Shown here in pieces: positions 28,892 through 39,929 of a stretch of 64,000 bases of DNA (position 1 is its first letter; each line of letters starts with the position of its first letter). The stretch lies in NCBI GenBank assembly GCA_015350385.1, contig WNKI01000001.1, positions 3,511,480 to 3,575,479 on the forward strand, read 5' to 3'. The notes under the pieces were generated by a model. That model was given only the letters and a program-made list of their open reading frames with translations. It did no database searches and was not told where the DNA came from. The stretch is from Aculops lycopersici. Taxonomy: Eukaryota; Arthropoda; Arachnida; Trombidiformes; Eriophyidae. The translations under genes and the position numbers were made by a program.

Positions 28892-30749
28892 TCAATTAAA
28901 TTCCTATTGCTATTGCTCCTTATGCTATTGTCTTATTTATCTTGAGTTAGTCTTGAATCTTGATCAAATTTAGGTTAAGTTGGGCGAGTAAGAGAATGCA
29001 TTTGTTTTACCTCTTCTGTGCCAAAAGAACCGGGAATGCAGCAAGTTGAGGGGAAAAGTATGTTCAGGCTTCAGAACTCTGACAACCACCTGTTGAGTTC
29101 TGGCGAGCAAAGCTGTTGCTTAAACTGTTGTACTGTTTCTTCTTCGCTCCTCTACTCTCTTGTTAACAAGTCGCGAGATGATGTTGATGCTCAACCCTCG
29201 GTGGTCAGTTAAATGGTAGGAAACAGCGGAATGGTAGTAGCGAGCCAGCCAGCAAGAAGCGTCGGCAATCGAGATCAAGTCGAGATTAGCTGGCCACTTG
29301 GCGCAGTCACTTTTTGATGCGAAGCGGATGATGGACTCCGAGGCAGCGAAAGTTCCGCTGCTCGACAATCCGCTGAACTCTCACGTAGGCTTCGGCAAGC
29401 TAGCTGTAGTTGACTACCTCTCCAAGGAAAGAGAGAGAGAGAGAGAGAGAGAAGGAGAAGACATCCTGTCGCTTGTATGCGAAATTCTACACACACAACA
29501 CAGCAGTGGCGAGCTAAACGCACCGGAGCTTCGTGTCGCTCGCCCTCCATGTTACCTGTGGCCTTTCACTCACTCGCTCACTAGCTTACTAGCTCACATA
29601 CTTGGAGTGCTTGGAGCTTGATCCACAGGTTACCGCTGGAAGACTCCACAAAGGAGTGGCCAACTGAGGCTTCGGCTACAATTTCAACGATAGCAGCAGC
29701 AGCAGCAGCAGCAGTATGCGCAACAACAACAACAGGAGCAGCAGCTCGACTTGATGCATAATTTCTCCACCACCTCTTCGGCCAGTTCCACTAGCTTGGC
29801 GCCCGAAATCTTTGCCAAGATTCTGTCTGATACTACAAGATTGAGATCAAGAGAGCAGGAGCTCGCCGGAGAATACGACTAGAAAGATGGCAGAGGAAAT
29901 AGGCAGACAGAGCGAGCGAGATTGTGTCGGTCGGACTGACCAACGGAGACGACGCCATCGCAATGATGCGACGGCGTCGCTGCAACAAGTGGCCAGTTTT
30001 CAATTTAACAGCTACACACAACTCTCTAGAAATGCCCAAACAATCTCGTGTAGTCTGTTGTTGCTGTTGCTCGCTTTCTTTAGGCGAGCAACTCAAGCGG
30101 TGGTTCGAATTGCAATCTCGCGGTCACTCTTTTTTAATCTTTCTGACAAGATGGATGGAGTGCGACTTTGAGCGCAAAACTCAGCCAAGTGGCTTGTGGT
30201 TATTGCTGTCCAATGTGGTTGCTGTTGTCGTTGTGTGGCGATTGCAAATTGTAGAGGCGCCACTTTTCTCAACTTTCCCTCCTTCTCCTCTTGTTCAGCC
30301 TCGAGTTTAACTGATAAACTATGGAGCTCACGCACAATCTTTCAATTCTCAAGTCATGAGGCAAGAGATAACGCGAGTGAGAGAAATGAATGCGAACCAA
30401 GGAAAAACAACTCCACTTTCCGGATCTCGACAACCTGAATTAGTTGAAATGTCCGCTGCCAAGACTCTTGTCAGCTTGCTGGCTGACAAGTGTCTGCTCC
30501 ACTAGTAAAACAGGTGGTTTGGTTGAGTTGCTCATCGTCATCATCGTCGTTGTCGTCATCATGTTCCGTTAGTTTTGAATGAATTCTGCTCCTGGGCTAT
30601 TGACAGAAAGCTGTTGTGTGTGCGTGGAAGTTGCGGAAGTGGTAAAAGAAGGAGGATGATTAATTAGCAAGATGCTGTTAGCTTGCTTATTATGTGTGCG
30701 AGTGTCATCTAGACTCGAGCCGCTGAATTGAAGTCATCAAATCGTCTAA
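28892..30749. other. Intergenic region with GA tract and a possible orphan exon
   Basis: Contains a (GA)11 tract at 29431-29452 and a CAG repeat at 29694-29714 leading into a protein-like open stretch (listed separately). Other frames here are short and low-complexity. No RNA gene was seen. Confidence 0.45.
29694..29882 (+). CDS. Possible terminal coding exon, poly-Gln then ordered C-terminus
   Basis: From an AG at 29692-29693 (possible splice acceptor, ...ACGATAG) the plus strand is open for 62 codons to a TAG. It encodes poly-Gln, then HNFSTTSSASSTSLAP and EIFAKILSDTTRLRSREQEL, a plausible helical protein end. It has no in-frame start of its own except a Met at codon 24. No upstream partner exon was identified. 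It may be the last exon of an unrecognised gene or chance. Confidence 0.25.
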   Translation, partial: QQQQQQQYAQQQQQEQQLDLMHNFSTTSSASSTSLAPEIFAKILSDTTRLRSREQELAGEYD

Positions 30750-31706
30750 TTAAACGAGATGAGCTCGGGATCTTTCAGCCCAACTCATGCACTCACCTCT
30801 GGAGCTCCCCTGAAACTCGAGCGATTTGTGCCTCACGGCACCTGTTGCATTTCCAGTCTCAAATTCTAGTCCATTTATAACCAATTGAGCCAACACAATT
30901 CCCGGCCGACTCTTGTGTCGCTCGTTGTAATGGCGACAAACGAATCTAAGCTCCCGGTCGCAATAGAATCTTGCCAACTTGTCACTTGATCTCCTCAAAT
31001 CAATATTCATTATATTCTTTGGTCCCGTGAAGTCAATCTCACACTTTGAATGTCGCTTATTATGTAACTTTAACTCAACCCACATTCGCTCAACGTAAAC
31101 CTCGTCGGGTCCTCGATTAACTAGCATAGTGATTTGCGAGCAATTGAAGTTTAGCAAATATTTAAACTGAAACTTTTTATCCGTTACCTCCATATCAATT
31201 TCCGTCAATTCCATGGGCATAAAGCGCGCTTTCGACAAACGAGTGGAGTTTTGTTTATTTTCCACTGGATCTCCATTGTTATTGTTGTCATTCTTGATTG
31301 AACTTGAGTTCGATCTAGAATTGTGCAACTTAATTGGCTCAGTTATTTGCGATGTCTTCATAGGTATAACTTTTGTCGTTGTCTTTGCATCATCGACACC
31401 CTTGTTAACTTGAGATGCTGATTGATTGCTCATATTGTCCTCCTCCTCTTCCATCTCCTCACTTAGCTCAAGGTCATACTCGAGGTGAGCAACCATCTTG
31501 ATCATAGTCCTCTTGTCTCTCGTTCGCTTTGGACTTAGGTCGTTGTGAAAATCCAATAAAACGGATTTTCTGTGCTCCTTTGTATCTAATTTTATGAGTT
31601 CGCATGATTTGTGCGTTATATTGACCACAATAAGAAAGAGTAGAGCAATTAGAAGGGAGCAAATGAGGCAACCGAAGAGGATAATATTTGCCCTTTTGTC
31701 CATCAT
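30750..31706 (-). CDS. Putative type II membrane protein with Cys-containing ectodomain, unknown family
   Basis: A 318-residue open frame starting at the MM pair encoded at 31706 (upstream the frame has only a TTG). The membrane anchor is at about 7-29 (NIILFGCLICSLLIALLFLI), followed by a furin-like RTRDKR at 61-66, an acidic and Asn-rich linker, and an ordered C-terminal half with several cysteines and beta-like strands (QFKYLLNFNCSQITMLVNRG, KLARFYCDRELRFVCRHYNE, VLAQLVINGLEF), which vaguely recalls a CUB-type fold; this is weak. The final codons read AGA GGT GAG TGC, a near-perfect GTGAGT donor at 30796-30795, so the last ~15 residues may be intronic and the gene may continue in the minus direction; no partner exon was found. 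A TATA box lies ~115 bases upstream. Confidence 0.6.
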   Translation of the reverse strand: MMDKRANIILFGCLICSLLIALLFLIVVNITHKSCELIKLDTKEHRKSVLLDFHNDLSPKRTRDKRTMIKMVAHLEYDLELSEEMEEEEDNMSNQSASQVNKGVDDAKTTTKVIPMKTSQITEPIKLHNSRSNSSSIKNDNNNNGDPVENKQNSTRLSKARFMPMELTEIDMEVTDKKFQFKYLLNFNCSQITMLVNRGPDEVYVERMWVELKLHNKRHSKCEIDFTGPKNIMNIDLRRSSDKLARFYCDRELRFVCRHYNERHKSRPGIVLAQLVINGLEFETGNATGAVRHKSLEFQGSSRGECMSWAERSRAHLV

Positions 31707-31817
31707 TTTGCCAGAGTAAGTTGGTTTATGTAAGTTAAATATCAATCTAATGTGTGCCTCATCAAACAGAGTGTCTCTTAATCAAACAATCAGGGACTGA
31801 GCAGGAAGCCATGGGTG

Positions 31818-31825
31818 TATTTATA
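31818..31825 (-). promoter_or_regulatory. TATA box (TATAAATA) of the 318-residue type II protein gene
   Basis: The minus strand reads AAGATATAAATACACCC. Transcription would start near 31790, leaving a leader of about 85 bases before the chosen ATG at 31706. This supports that start codon. Confidence 0.7.
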
Positions 31826-32536
31826 TCTTGTCCGTGTTATTGGAATATAACGCAAAAATATCTTCAATCTAACATCAACAGATAAATTATTGAGGTCGAG
31901 AGTCAACAGGTGTCTAGCTGGCAACTAAGAACCTCTCGAGCAACTGCTCGCTGAGCCTGAGCCAGAGTCACAAGAAAATGAAATAAACTTATTGATTTTT
32001 AAGCCAAATCTTAGCGCGGAGAGAATGGGTTACAGTGCCTCTCAAAACTGGCCACGATCTATGAGAGAAACTTGCTTGTGTATTATATTTCGCAGCGGTA
32101 GATATAAACTTGTTGTTGCTCTTTTTGTTGTCTCTTCTGGCGGAACTAAACTATTGTTATCATTTGTTCATTGATCTCGCAAATTTAGAGATACTTTCTG
32201 AGTGCAAAATGATTAATGATGTAACAGTCCCACGGAGTTCTCTTATCTATCAAAGAGAAAGAAAATCGTAAAAAATGTTTCCCATCGTCAAAAGAATAGA
32301 TCAATCTGAAGTATCAATCATGAAGCGATCTCTCGCATGCGAGGCTCACTCAATTAGTAATTTATTATAATGACATGATCAAATTTATCTATGTATGTAT
32401 TTTAATGTTCAAGTGTGTTTAATATGCCTAGTGGTAGCAAGTGTAAATTGATAAACTCGCTTGAAGCTATTGAAATGTCAATCCTAAATTTCTGTTTCAA
32501 ATTTAATCCGCTCTCGCAAGCTCAGAGCGACACCTG
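31826..32536. other. Intergenic, upstream of type II gene and 3' of ETS gene
   Basis: No gene is supported. A minus-strand AATAAA (plus TTTATT at 32361-32366), about 170 bases beyond the ETS stop codon, is the likely poly(A) signal of the ETS gene. Confidence 0.5.
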
Positions 32537-33180
32537 TTAGAATACAGCGCCATTGTTGCTTGCGCTTGGCAGCCAGCCTGTTGCATTGGGGCCAAATTTG
32601 TACACTAGCCGCCGGCCAAATACTGGCAACAAAACCTTGCTCTTGTAATAATATCTCATTGCCCTACTTAGTTTCTCGTAGGTCATCTTGGGATTTTGCT
32701 TTCGCTCGCCCCACATCTTGGCAACTTTGTCCGATTGCACAAACTTGAAAATTCCATCCTCTCGACGTTCCCAGCGGATGAAACTAGGATTTGTGCGTTC
32801 GCTTAGTAGGAGATCGCGTATGAATTCCCAAAGCTTGCCATTGACTTTACCTGCTACAATTTTATTTTGATAAAATTTACTGTAATTAGTAATCGTTGCA
32901 CAATCAATAGCAACATCAACATTAATGAGTGCACATCAAGGTCCTCAACTACTCTTACTTACTTTTTGATCGCTGCTTCTTTTTCCTCGGCCTACCTCGT
33001 CTGCCGCGTGCCACCTTCGGCTGCTCCACAGGCAGGTGGGGGTTGAAACTTTCATTTATACCTTGGCTCGGGGCCATTGAGTGATACTGAGATGGTGTAA
33101 GCTGCTGATGTTGCTCATATTGTTGTTGCCGCTGATTCTCGCCATAAAATCCACAATCAGCCACGTTCATCGGATCGTGC

Positions 33181-33215
<35 letters not shown>

Positions 33216-34439
33216 GTTGAGGTGATGATGATCATTTGTTGCTTGCTGCTGATTATTCCCGGTGCTGTTGATTGCAGGTAATAGCACGGAATACTGCTGT
33301 TGCTGCTGATTGTGGTGATCGGCGAATGAGTTTCCATCACCACCACTCGTTGTTGTGGTTGTTGCTGATTCTTGTATTATAGTTTGACCTCCGTTTTGCT
33401 GGCTGGTGTCCATGCAACTGTAAGAATTGTTTAGTAGGACAGAGTTGTGCTGGGGTTCATCCTCGTAATTTAGGGTTGAGTTTAAGGTGATATAAGTTTG
33501 CTGCTCGCTCTGTGGGTCTCCAAAAGAACGACCTCCTGTCCATTCGCTATCTGCAATAGGCTCGTATGTGGTCCGGTAATTTTGATTATGACTCTCGTCG
33601 GTTGGCCTGACGCCAACTTGATGCTGGTGACTAACGACGCCACTTGTCGCGCTTGTCTCAAAGGAGCATTCGTTCGAGATCATGTTTGAATGTTGTTGCG
33701 GTTGATGTTGTTGCTGTGGTTGTTGTTGTGATTGGTGGTTATAGGTGAATTGATGCTGCTGCTGGTGCGACTCGTAACTTTGGTCTTGGTGTTGGATTTG
33801 ATGGTGATGGGTTGGCTGCTGTTGTTGCTGCTGGTATTGTTGCTGTTGGTGCTCGTAACACGCGTTTTGAGTTGAATCTGGTTGTTGTTGCTGCTGATGA
33901 CCTAAGCGATCGGAATCTTGATTTGATTCGAAAGATGAACTATGGTAGGTGTCTAAATGCTTGTAGTTGATGGTGTTGTTGTTGTTGTTGCTGCTGCTGC
34001 TCATACAGTCGACACTTAAACTTGACGACGATGAGGAGGAGGAAGTGACAGATGATGTGTGATATATTAGCATGTTGTTGGTGTTTCCGATCGCCGAAGA
34101 GGTCGGCGGCGAGGACTTCCGGCAGGATGAGCTCGTGTCTCGATCGTATTGTTGCGGTTGAACTTGCATCGTTGCCTCTTGCTCGTAGTAACTCATCAGA
34201 TGGTTGTAATCCATTTGGTGTTGGAGGTGGTCGTGGTGATGGTGGCCACTTAGGTCAGTGTAATGAGGCATGGTGATGCCGTCGCCGGTGCTGCCGATAC
34301 CACCACCACCACCACCACCAGCTGTTGCCAACGAGCCCATTGATGGAATTCTTGGCCCGCAATCCTCCATTGATATACTCGTGGGAGTCGCGTTGTGATG
34401 ATGTTGATGATGACTTACTGCTAGTGTAAGTGATCTCAT
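32537..34439 (-). CDS. ESE-type ETS-domain transcription factor with AT-hook (two exons)
   Basis: Exons 34439-32963 and 32850-32537 are joined by a 112-bp intron (donor AAAAA|GTAAGT, acceptor TAGCAG|GT); the phases match and give ~596 residues. Exon 1 is Gln/His/Ser/Asn-rich (many CAG-type runs, a likely transactivation region) and ends in an AT-hook (RGRRGRPRKKKQR). Exon 2 begins KVNGKLWEFIRDLLL and carries the whole ETS DNA-binding domain, with the recognition helix MTYEKLSRAMRYYYKSKVLL and GRRLVYKFGPNATGW. The sequence is closest by eye to the ESE group (ELF3/EHF/ELF5), which also pair an AT-hook with ETS in ELF3; a Pointed domain is not visible. It would bind GGAA sites in the nucleus. 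The acceptor could instead be three bases earlier (TAG|CAG), adding one residue. The first ATG was chosen because no upstream coding evidence exists. Confidence 0.9.
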
Positions 34440-37400
34440 ATCTTTTGATTGTTTTAATTCTTCTATTGTATTATTAGACTAACTGATCAACTAACTAGCT
34501 ACTTGTGTCTGGTTCTGCAGTATGATAGTTGCAAACTTTAAAAGCTTCCTATACTGAAAGCTACTGGTTGGCTGCTGCCGACCTTGATTGTATCCGCCGA
34601 CTACCTGGCTGGTCGACTGACTGACTGACTGACGATGAGCAATGAAATTCAAACTATCACCATCAAAGAACAAGAGACATGAGCAGTAAAATTTACTGTG
34701 CGGATTGATAGAGAGCCAACAGCTTAGCCGGGCAACCAATAATCGATGGCCGTTTGACTCACTGACTGACCTAATCGTCGTCGACTTGTTCGTTGTCGTC
34801 GTCGTCGTCGCGATTGTCGTCGTCGTCGTCGTCATAGGAGTCTTATGAGTAGCGTCACTTGCTCAGCATGTTGAGTGCAGATCAACAGGTGAGATCAAAG
34901 AACAACCACCAGCTACTACTAACAACAACAACAGGGAAGTGGCAAACTGGAGATGTCATAGGCTTGCTGGGATGACACGCTGAGAGTTTGCACCTTGATA
35001 AAAGTTGTTGTTGTTGTTGCTGCTGCTGCAGTCGCTTGGTGTGTTTAATGCTCAATCTGCTTAGTTACTTCTCTCTTGTTAACCTATCGTCATGAGCTCG
35101 CTACTGCTCGCGAGACTCAATTGGCGGCGGTGGAAGCGATACACTCGCTCGCCTGCGCAACACTAGCATCGACCGGCCAGCTGGCTGGCTTGCTCTCACA
35201 ATCAACCTGCAGGTATTGGCCAACAGGTGGGCCGCTCGCTTGCTCGCTCACACGGGGGATCTCTTCTTCTCTGTCGTCTTAAATCGTTGCAACTTTGCTC
35301 GCGGCTTTCAGTGACACTTGTTGAATCTTCTGAATCTTACATATCTGTTGCCTTTGCTGTCGATCAGCAGCTCAAATGAAGTTGCTGTAGACTCAGCGAC
35401 GTCGAGGAGCTTAAAGGTTACTTGTGCGTGCAAGCGTTTGTCTCACAGTATATATTTATATATATATATCTCCCTTTGGTTTATACTCTCTCAAAACTTT
35501 TAAACTCAAACTCAAACTGGCAAATTTATAAGATTTAAGGTGAGCCAAGTGAGCGGCGGCAAGTGGACTGCCAAACTGTCAACGTGTGTTTATGCAAAGT
35601 TTACTGCTCCCCTCGAGAGTCTCTATTGGTTGGCGTCAACGCAGGCAGAGAGAGAGAGAGAGGGAGAGAATGCAACACCGATAGACAGCCACTATGATTT
35701 CAGACCCGCAAACAGCAAACAGCTAACAGCAAACGACCGACGAGGGCAATAAGTTTACTTGCCCACCATAAGCCACCGCCGCCGTCTGCTCGCCTGCTCG
35801 CCTGTTGCCGGCCGCCGGTGCTCTATGTTCTGCGCGAACGACAGCGATAACAACAGCCGACCGAGATGAGCCCCAACTACAACTATCACTACTAGTGCCA
35901 CCACCGCCACCTCCACCTCTATGAGGAGCTGCTCACCTGAGCCTCCGCACTGCCTCGCCAATGTCTCGCTGTTCGCTTTTTCAAAAGAAGAAAGAAACCG
36001 AAAAACGAATGCAAAGACGATGAAGACGAAGAAACAGTAACCTCTATCCTAGCTGCTTGTCTCCTAAATTTGCAACCTGTTACCTGCGCGCACCTCTGCC
36101 GCCTCTCTTCGCCCGCGAGCTACCTGTTGAATCCTCTTCTCCTTGGCCGCGCAATCGTCGCCGCGTAAGGCGCTTTATGTGCTCATACCTCAATCATCAT
36201 TTACCATATCAGACTTTTTCAAACTGCCGCCGTAAAGTCGCTTGTTGCTCGCTCTGTCCTTCTCTCTCTCTCCCTCTCCCTCTCTCTCTCTATCTAACGC
36301 CAACACTGGTGCGGTCGCCGTTGACCTAAAGCTTGCAAGCGTCACTAAGTCTGTCCGTCTGTCTGGTTTTAGTGCTTGCAACTTGGAACCTCTTCTCGCG
36401 ACAACAATTCAAATGGTCTTCGTTGTCGTTGCCGTTGTTGTTATGATGTTGATGGAACTTGAATATTATATTTGCGCTGCTGTCCAAATCTTCGCACCGG
36501 CTTCTTGATGATTCTCTCTGTCGCTTGCAGCTGACCGCCAGTTTGTTGCCGCTCGCCTCCTCTTACGACTTTTTCATATTATTATTATCGTCTACTGTGT
36601 CGCAAAGTTTACGAATCTTCAGCGTGTAAGTAAGTGACTGATTGACTGACTTACTGAAAGCGAGTGAATGACTGCTGAGGGACAGGTGAGTGACTACTGC
36701 TCCGGTCGCACACCGAACCGTCGGGTAATTTTATTGGACTTTGCACACAGACAAATGATGCAAATTCTGCTGGCCAATCGACTCTCAATATTTCGCCTAG
36801 AATACCAGTCGACCAAAAGACATCGAATAGTGCGCGCGCTCCCACTTGCGACCAGAACAGATGCCAATAAATAACCCAAAAGCGAAGAGTGAGGACGGGA
36901 CATATTAGCGTCAGCTCGCGATGGCCCATCCAGTTGGCTAGCTAGTCGGCCATTTCCACTGGCCGACGGCGACAAGTGTGCGCGGCTCTAGTTGTTAACC
37001 GTGGCTGCTACCTTTATTGTAATGGTGTTAACAGCAGTAGCTACTGTTTGCCTGCCGATCGGCCGGTGGGTAGGTTATTTTCTTAGTTGGCATCCTAATA
37101 GCAGAGAAGTGGAGCTGATAGGAGCAGAGAAGAATGGCACAGAAGTAGCAACAAGTGGCTGAAGTGAGGCGAGCACGCGCAATTGCGCAGGTAGAGAGAA
37201 AATTCATCATTTTATCCCGTCTATCGACATTATGATTTGCATTGATTACTTGCAACTCCTTTACTTATTGATCTTTCTCTCTCTCTCTCTCTCTCCCTTC
37301 TCTGCATCCCTGAGTTGAAAGTGATACTGAACAAGCGCACGACTGACTGATCGAGTCCCTTTATTTATCTCTCATACTCGATGGGGTAAATAATAATAAT

Positions 37401-39012
37401 CCAGTTCTCTTATCTGCGTAATTGGCCACTAGCTCTTGCAAACAGGTAACTGCTAATGCTGTCTTTTTCTCGAACACTCGCCTTCTTACCTGAGAGTTGA
37501 CGCTAGTTAACGGCCAGCGTCAACTCGCTAGCTCACCTACACTACTGGCCACCAACAATAATTTGCAAGCTCAATAAGTCGTCCCTCCAGCTAGCAGTAG
37601 AAGAAGTGGCGGTAGCTAAGTAAATAAAAGAGCAACCAATAGGCAGAAGGCCACCTCGTGCTTGTCGTCGTCTGATTATAATTATTGATCAATTTAGTAG
37701 CAGCGGCAACTCGTGATCAGCCACTGAGCAGCTTGCTCAAGTTTGCGCTAACGAGTTTAGAGTAGATGCAGCAACTGTAAAAGCTGTAACACAGTAGCAG
37801 TGCTAACCAAGTGGGTGAGATAATTCTAGAGGCCACCACTTGTTACCGTGTTTCTCTATGGCGGTCGTCGTTGTCTTCGTAGTCGACATGTTGGGCGACA
37901 CTTGCCAGCAGAACTAAACCGGCGAGTGTCTTGCTTCTCTCTAGTTCTCTCTCAAATCTTGATCGTGGCAATGAGAAAGAGAAAGACTCTCAAACTTTTC
38001 ACTGCCAACTCCTCTCTAGTCGGCGAGCTAGAGATAGAAAGTTGGTAAGCTGGCTGCTCAGTAGGCTAGCCCAGAGGAGATAGATCATCAAGTTGCTCAC
38101 CTACACGCTTTACTATGTGACTGGCTGTGAACTCTCGCCACCTGCTCGTTATGGCGGCAACGGCGGTGATTGCAAACCACGATCTCTTAAACAAACTTTG
38201 CTGCCGCTCGACCTCCACGAGCCGGAGCTGCCAAACGATTCCATTCCAATCCAATCAATCCAACCAACTGGCCAACCAATCAACCAACCACAATAGTGTG
38301 CGAAATTTCACAGGAATGTTCGCGCGCTATCAACTACCAGTACCATCGCTACTGCTGCCGCCAAGAGCAACCGGGAGACACCACGATGTGTGATTGGTGA
38401 ATTGCGTGAGCTTAAATGGATGGAACCGCATGGAAAAGAGCGACGTGATATTGCAAGACACAGACATTGACAATCAACTTGAATGGAATGTGACATCACA
38501 CAGGTGAGTGCTCGAAAACTTTGTGACTTTTTTACAGGGACCCTGTGTTGTCGTTAGGGTCCCTGCCTCGTGCATGGGACCGATGCCATTGAAATGCAAT
38601 GCATGTTTGCCGTGTTGAAGTCGATAGCAAATTTCTGTTGTGAGCTGCGGCAAAGATGGATACTTGCGACGGCTAGCGGCAGCCATGCAAATCTTTTCCC
38701 CGGCTAAACTCGGGACTGCGCCAGGAAAAAGAAAAACAAAGACACGAGGGCGAGTTTGTTTATTTTGTAACACCAGACTTGTTTGCAACCTTCAATGTAT
38801 CCCAGTCTAATCCAACTGTCATCCTATTAATCATCGATACATGAACATGAAATCTAACGGGGATAGTTGTTAATATACTGAATCCATCTATAAATTCTCT
38901 TTGGCGTCTTGTTTGCTACTTTACGTTTAGAGTTGAAATCATTTACACAATCTTGGAGGGAAACTGACAAGCAGAGCTACTTGGACGAAACTCCCATGAG
39001 CTAAGGGACAGA
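34440..39012. other. Gene-poor 4.5-kb region between ETS gene and COA7
   Basis: Contains a GTC/GAC trinucleotide tract (34776-34833), CT/GA tracts at 35647-35670, 36260-36290 and 37276-37295, a TATA-rich stretch at 35450-35470, and several CAGGTG/CACCTG E-box or splice-donor-like sites (34886, 35224, 35934, 36683, 38501). One well-formed candidate first exon is listed separately. Most of this is probably regulatory DNA of the minus-strand ETS gene; that is inference. Confidence 0.45.
38430..38503 (+). CDS. Candidate first coding exon ending at a consensus splice donor
   Basis: ATG followed by 23 further sense codons (MEKSDVILQDTDIDNQLEWN...) ends at CACAG|GTGAGTG, a near-perfect 5' splice site, in phase 2. 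The peptide composition is protein-like rather than low-complexity. No matching next exon was found before COA7, whose own start resembles its homologues. It could be a short exon of an unrecognised gene or chance. Confidence 0.2.
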
Positions 39013-39720
39013 ATGGATCTAAATCTTTGGAAGAACAAGGATGAACTCAAGAAGTATCTAGACAATTTGGGTATCGAGTATCGTTATGGTTGTTTCGAGG
39101 AGAACAATCCCGAATCATGTCATCTACTGGGAGATTATCTTCTCTCCATTGACAAAGCAAGAACAAAGGCTGCCCAAGTCTACAAGACCAATTGTGATGA
39201 GAACAAATTCGGGCTCAGTTGCGATGCCTTTGGTCGAATGGCCTACAAGGGTCAAGGAATGGCTGGGCCAGATATCAAGTTAGCGTTGGATTATTTTCTT
39301 AAGGGTTGCGAGGCCAACGAGCCGAGGTCTTGCTACCATGGTGGCCAAATGTTGGGCGTCGTAGACAAAAACGTCAACAAGGTCATTACTCCGGATCCGG
39401 ATAAATCGATTGAGATGCTAGAAAAAGCATGTCTATCGACTCGGATTCCCGCCTCCTGTACCCTATTGCACTCGTTTTATTTGAGAGGTTTTCAAGGTCG
39501 ACCGGCCGACATGAGGAAAGCGGCCGATTATGCCGCAATCGCCTGCGATCAGGACGAATATATGAGCTGTTATAACTTATCTAGAATGTACCATTTGGGA
39601 GATGGAATTGAAGCCGACCAGGACAAGTCAGCCTATTATCGAGATAGAGCTCGGGATATAACAAAGGGTATTAAGAGGACTTTACATGCAAATAGAGAAG
39701 CCAAACCTGATGCAGAATGA
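39013..39720 (+). CDS. COA7: Cytochrome c oxidase assembly factor 7 (COA7), Sel1-repeat protein
   Basis: A 235-residue protein, about the family length (human 231). COA7 is a Cys-rich Sel1-like repeat protein of the mitochondrial intermembrane space needed for complex IV assembly. Visible features are repeats with paired Cys spaced as in COA7 (ENNPESCHLLGDYL, FLKGCEANEPRSCYHG, KACLSTRIPASCTLL, IACDQDEYMSCYNLSRMYHL, then GDGIEADQDKS), matching human MACE..ACHN, RACDGGYTSSCFNLS and ACDLGHIWACANASRMYKLG. The start at 39013 gives an opening (WKNKDELKKYLDNLGIEYRY) equivalent to the human N-terminus. Single exon; convergent with SCOT, leaving 209 bp between stop codons. Confidence 0.93.
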   Translation: MDLNLWKNKDELKKYLDNLGIEYRYGCFEENNPESCHLLGDYLLSIDKARTKAAQVYKTNCDENKFGLSCDAFGRMAYKGQGMAGPDIKLALDYFLKGCEANEPRSCYHGGQMLGVVDKNVNKVITPDPDKSIEMLEKACLSTRIPASCTLLHSFYLRGFQGRPADMRKAADYAAIACDQDEYMSCYNLSRMYHLGDGIEADQDKSAYYRDRARDITKGIKRTLHANREAKPDAE

Positions 39721-39929
39721 TGAGCTTGATGACTTTCACCTCGTCCTGTCATCACTATCAACAAACCTCATATTCCTTAGTTAGTTTGTTGGATTCTTTA
39801 AAGAGTCGAAATTTTTGTCAGTCAATTAGTGAAATGTATAAAAGGTTAGTTTGACCCTCACTCATTTGGATGATGACTTGACGTCATCACCACAACGTCG
39901 GATATCTCACTATGTTCTTACTATTACTC

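Noticed and set aside
34491..34835. 114-codon minus-strand Thr-rich frame upstream of the ETS gene
   Set aside because: Thr run is the GAC/GTC microsatellite; the rest lacks any protein character.
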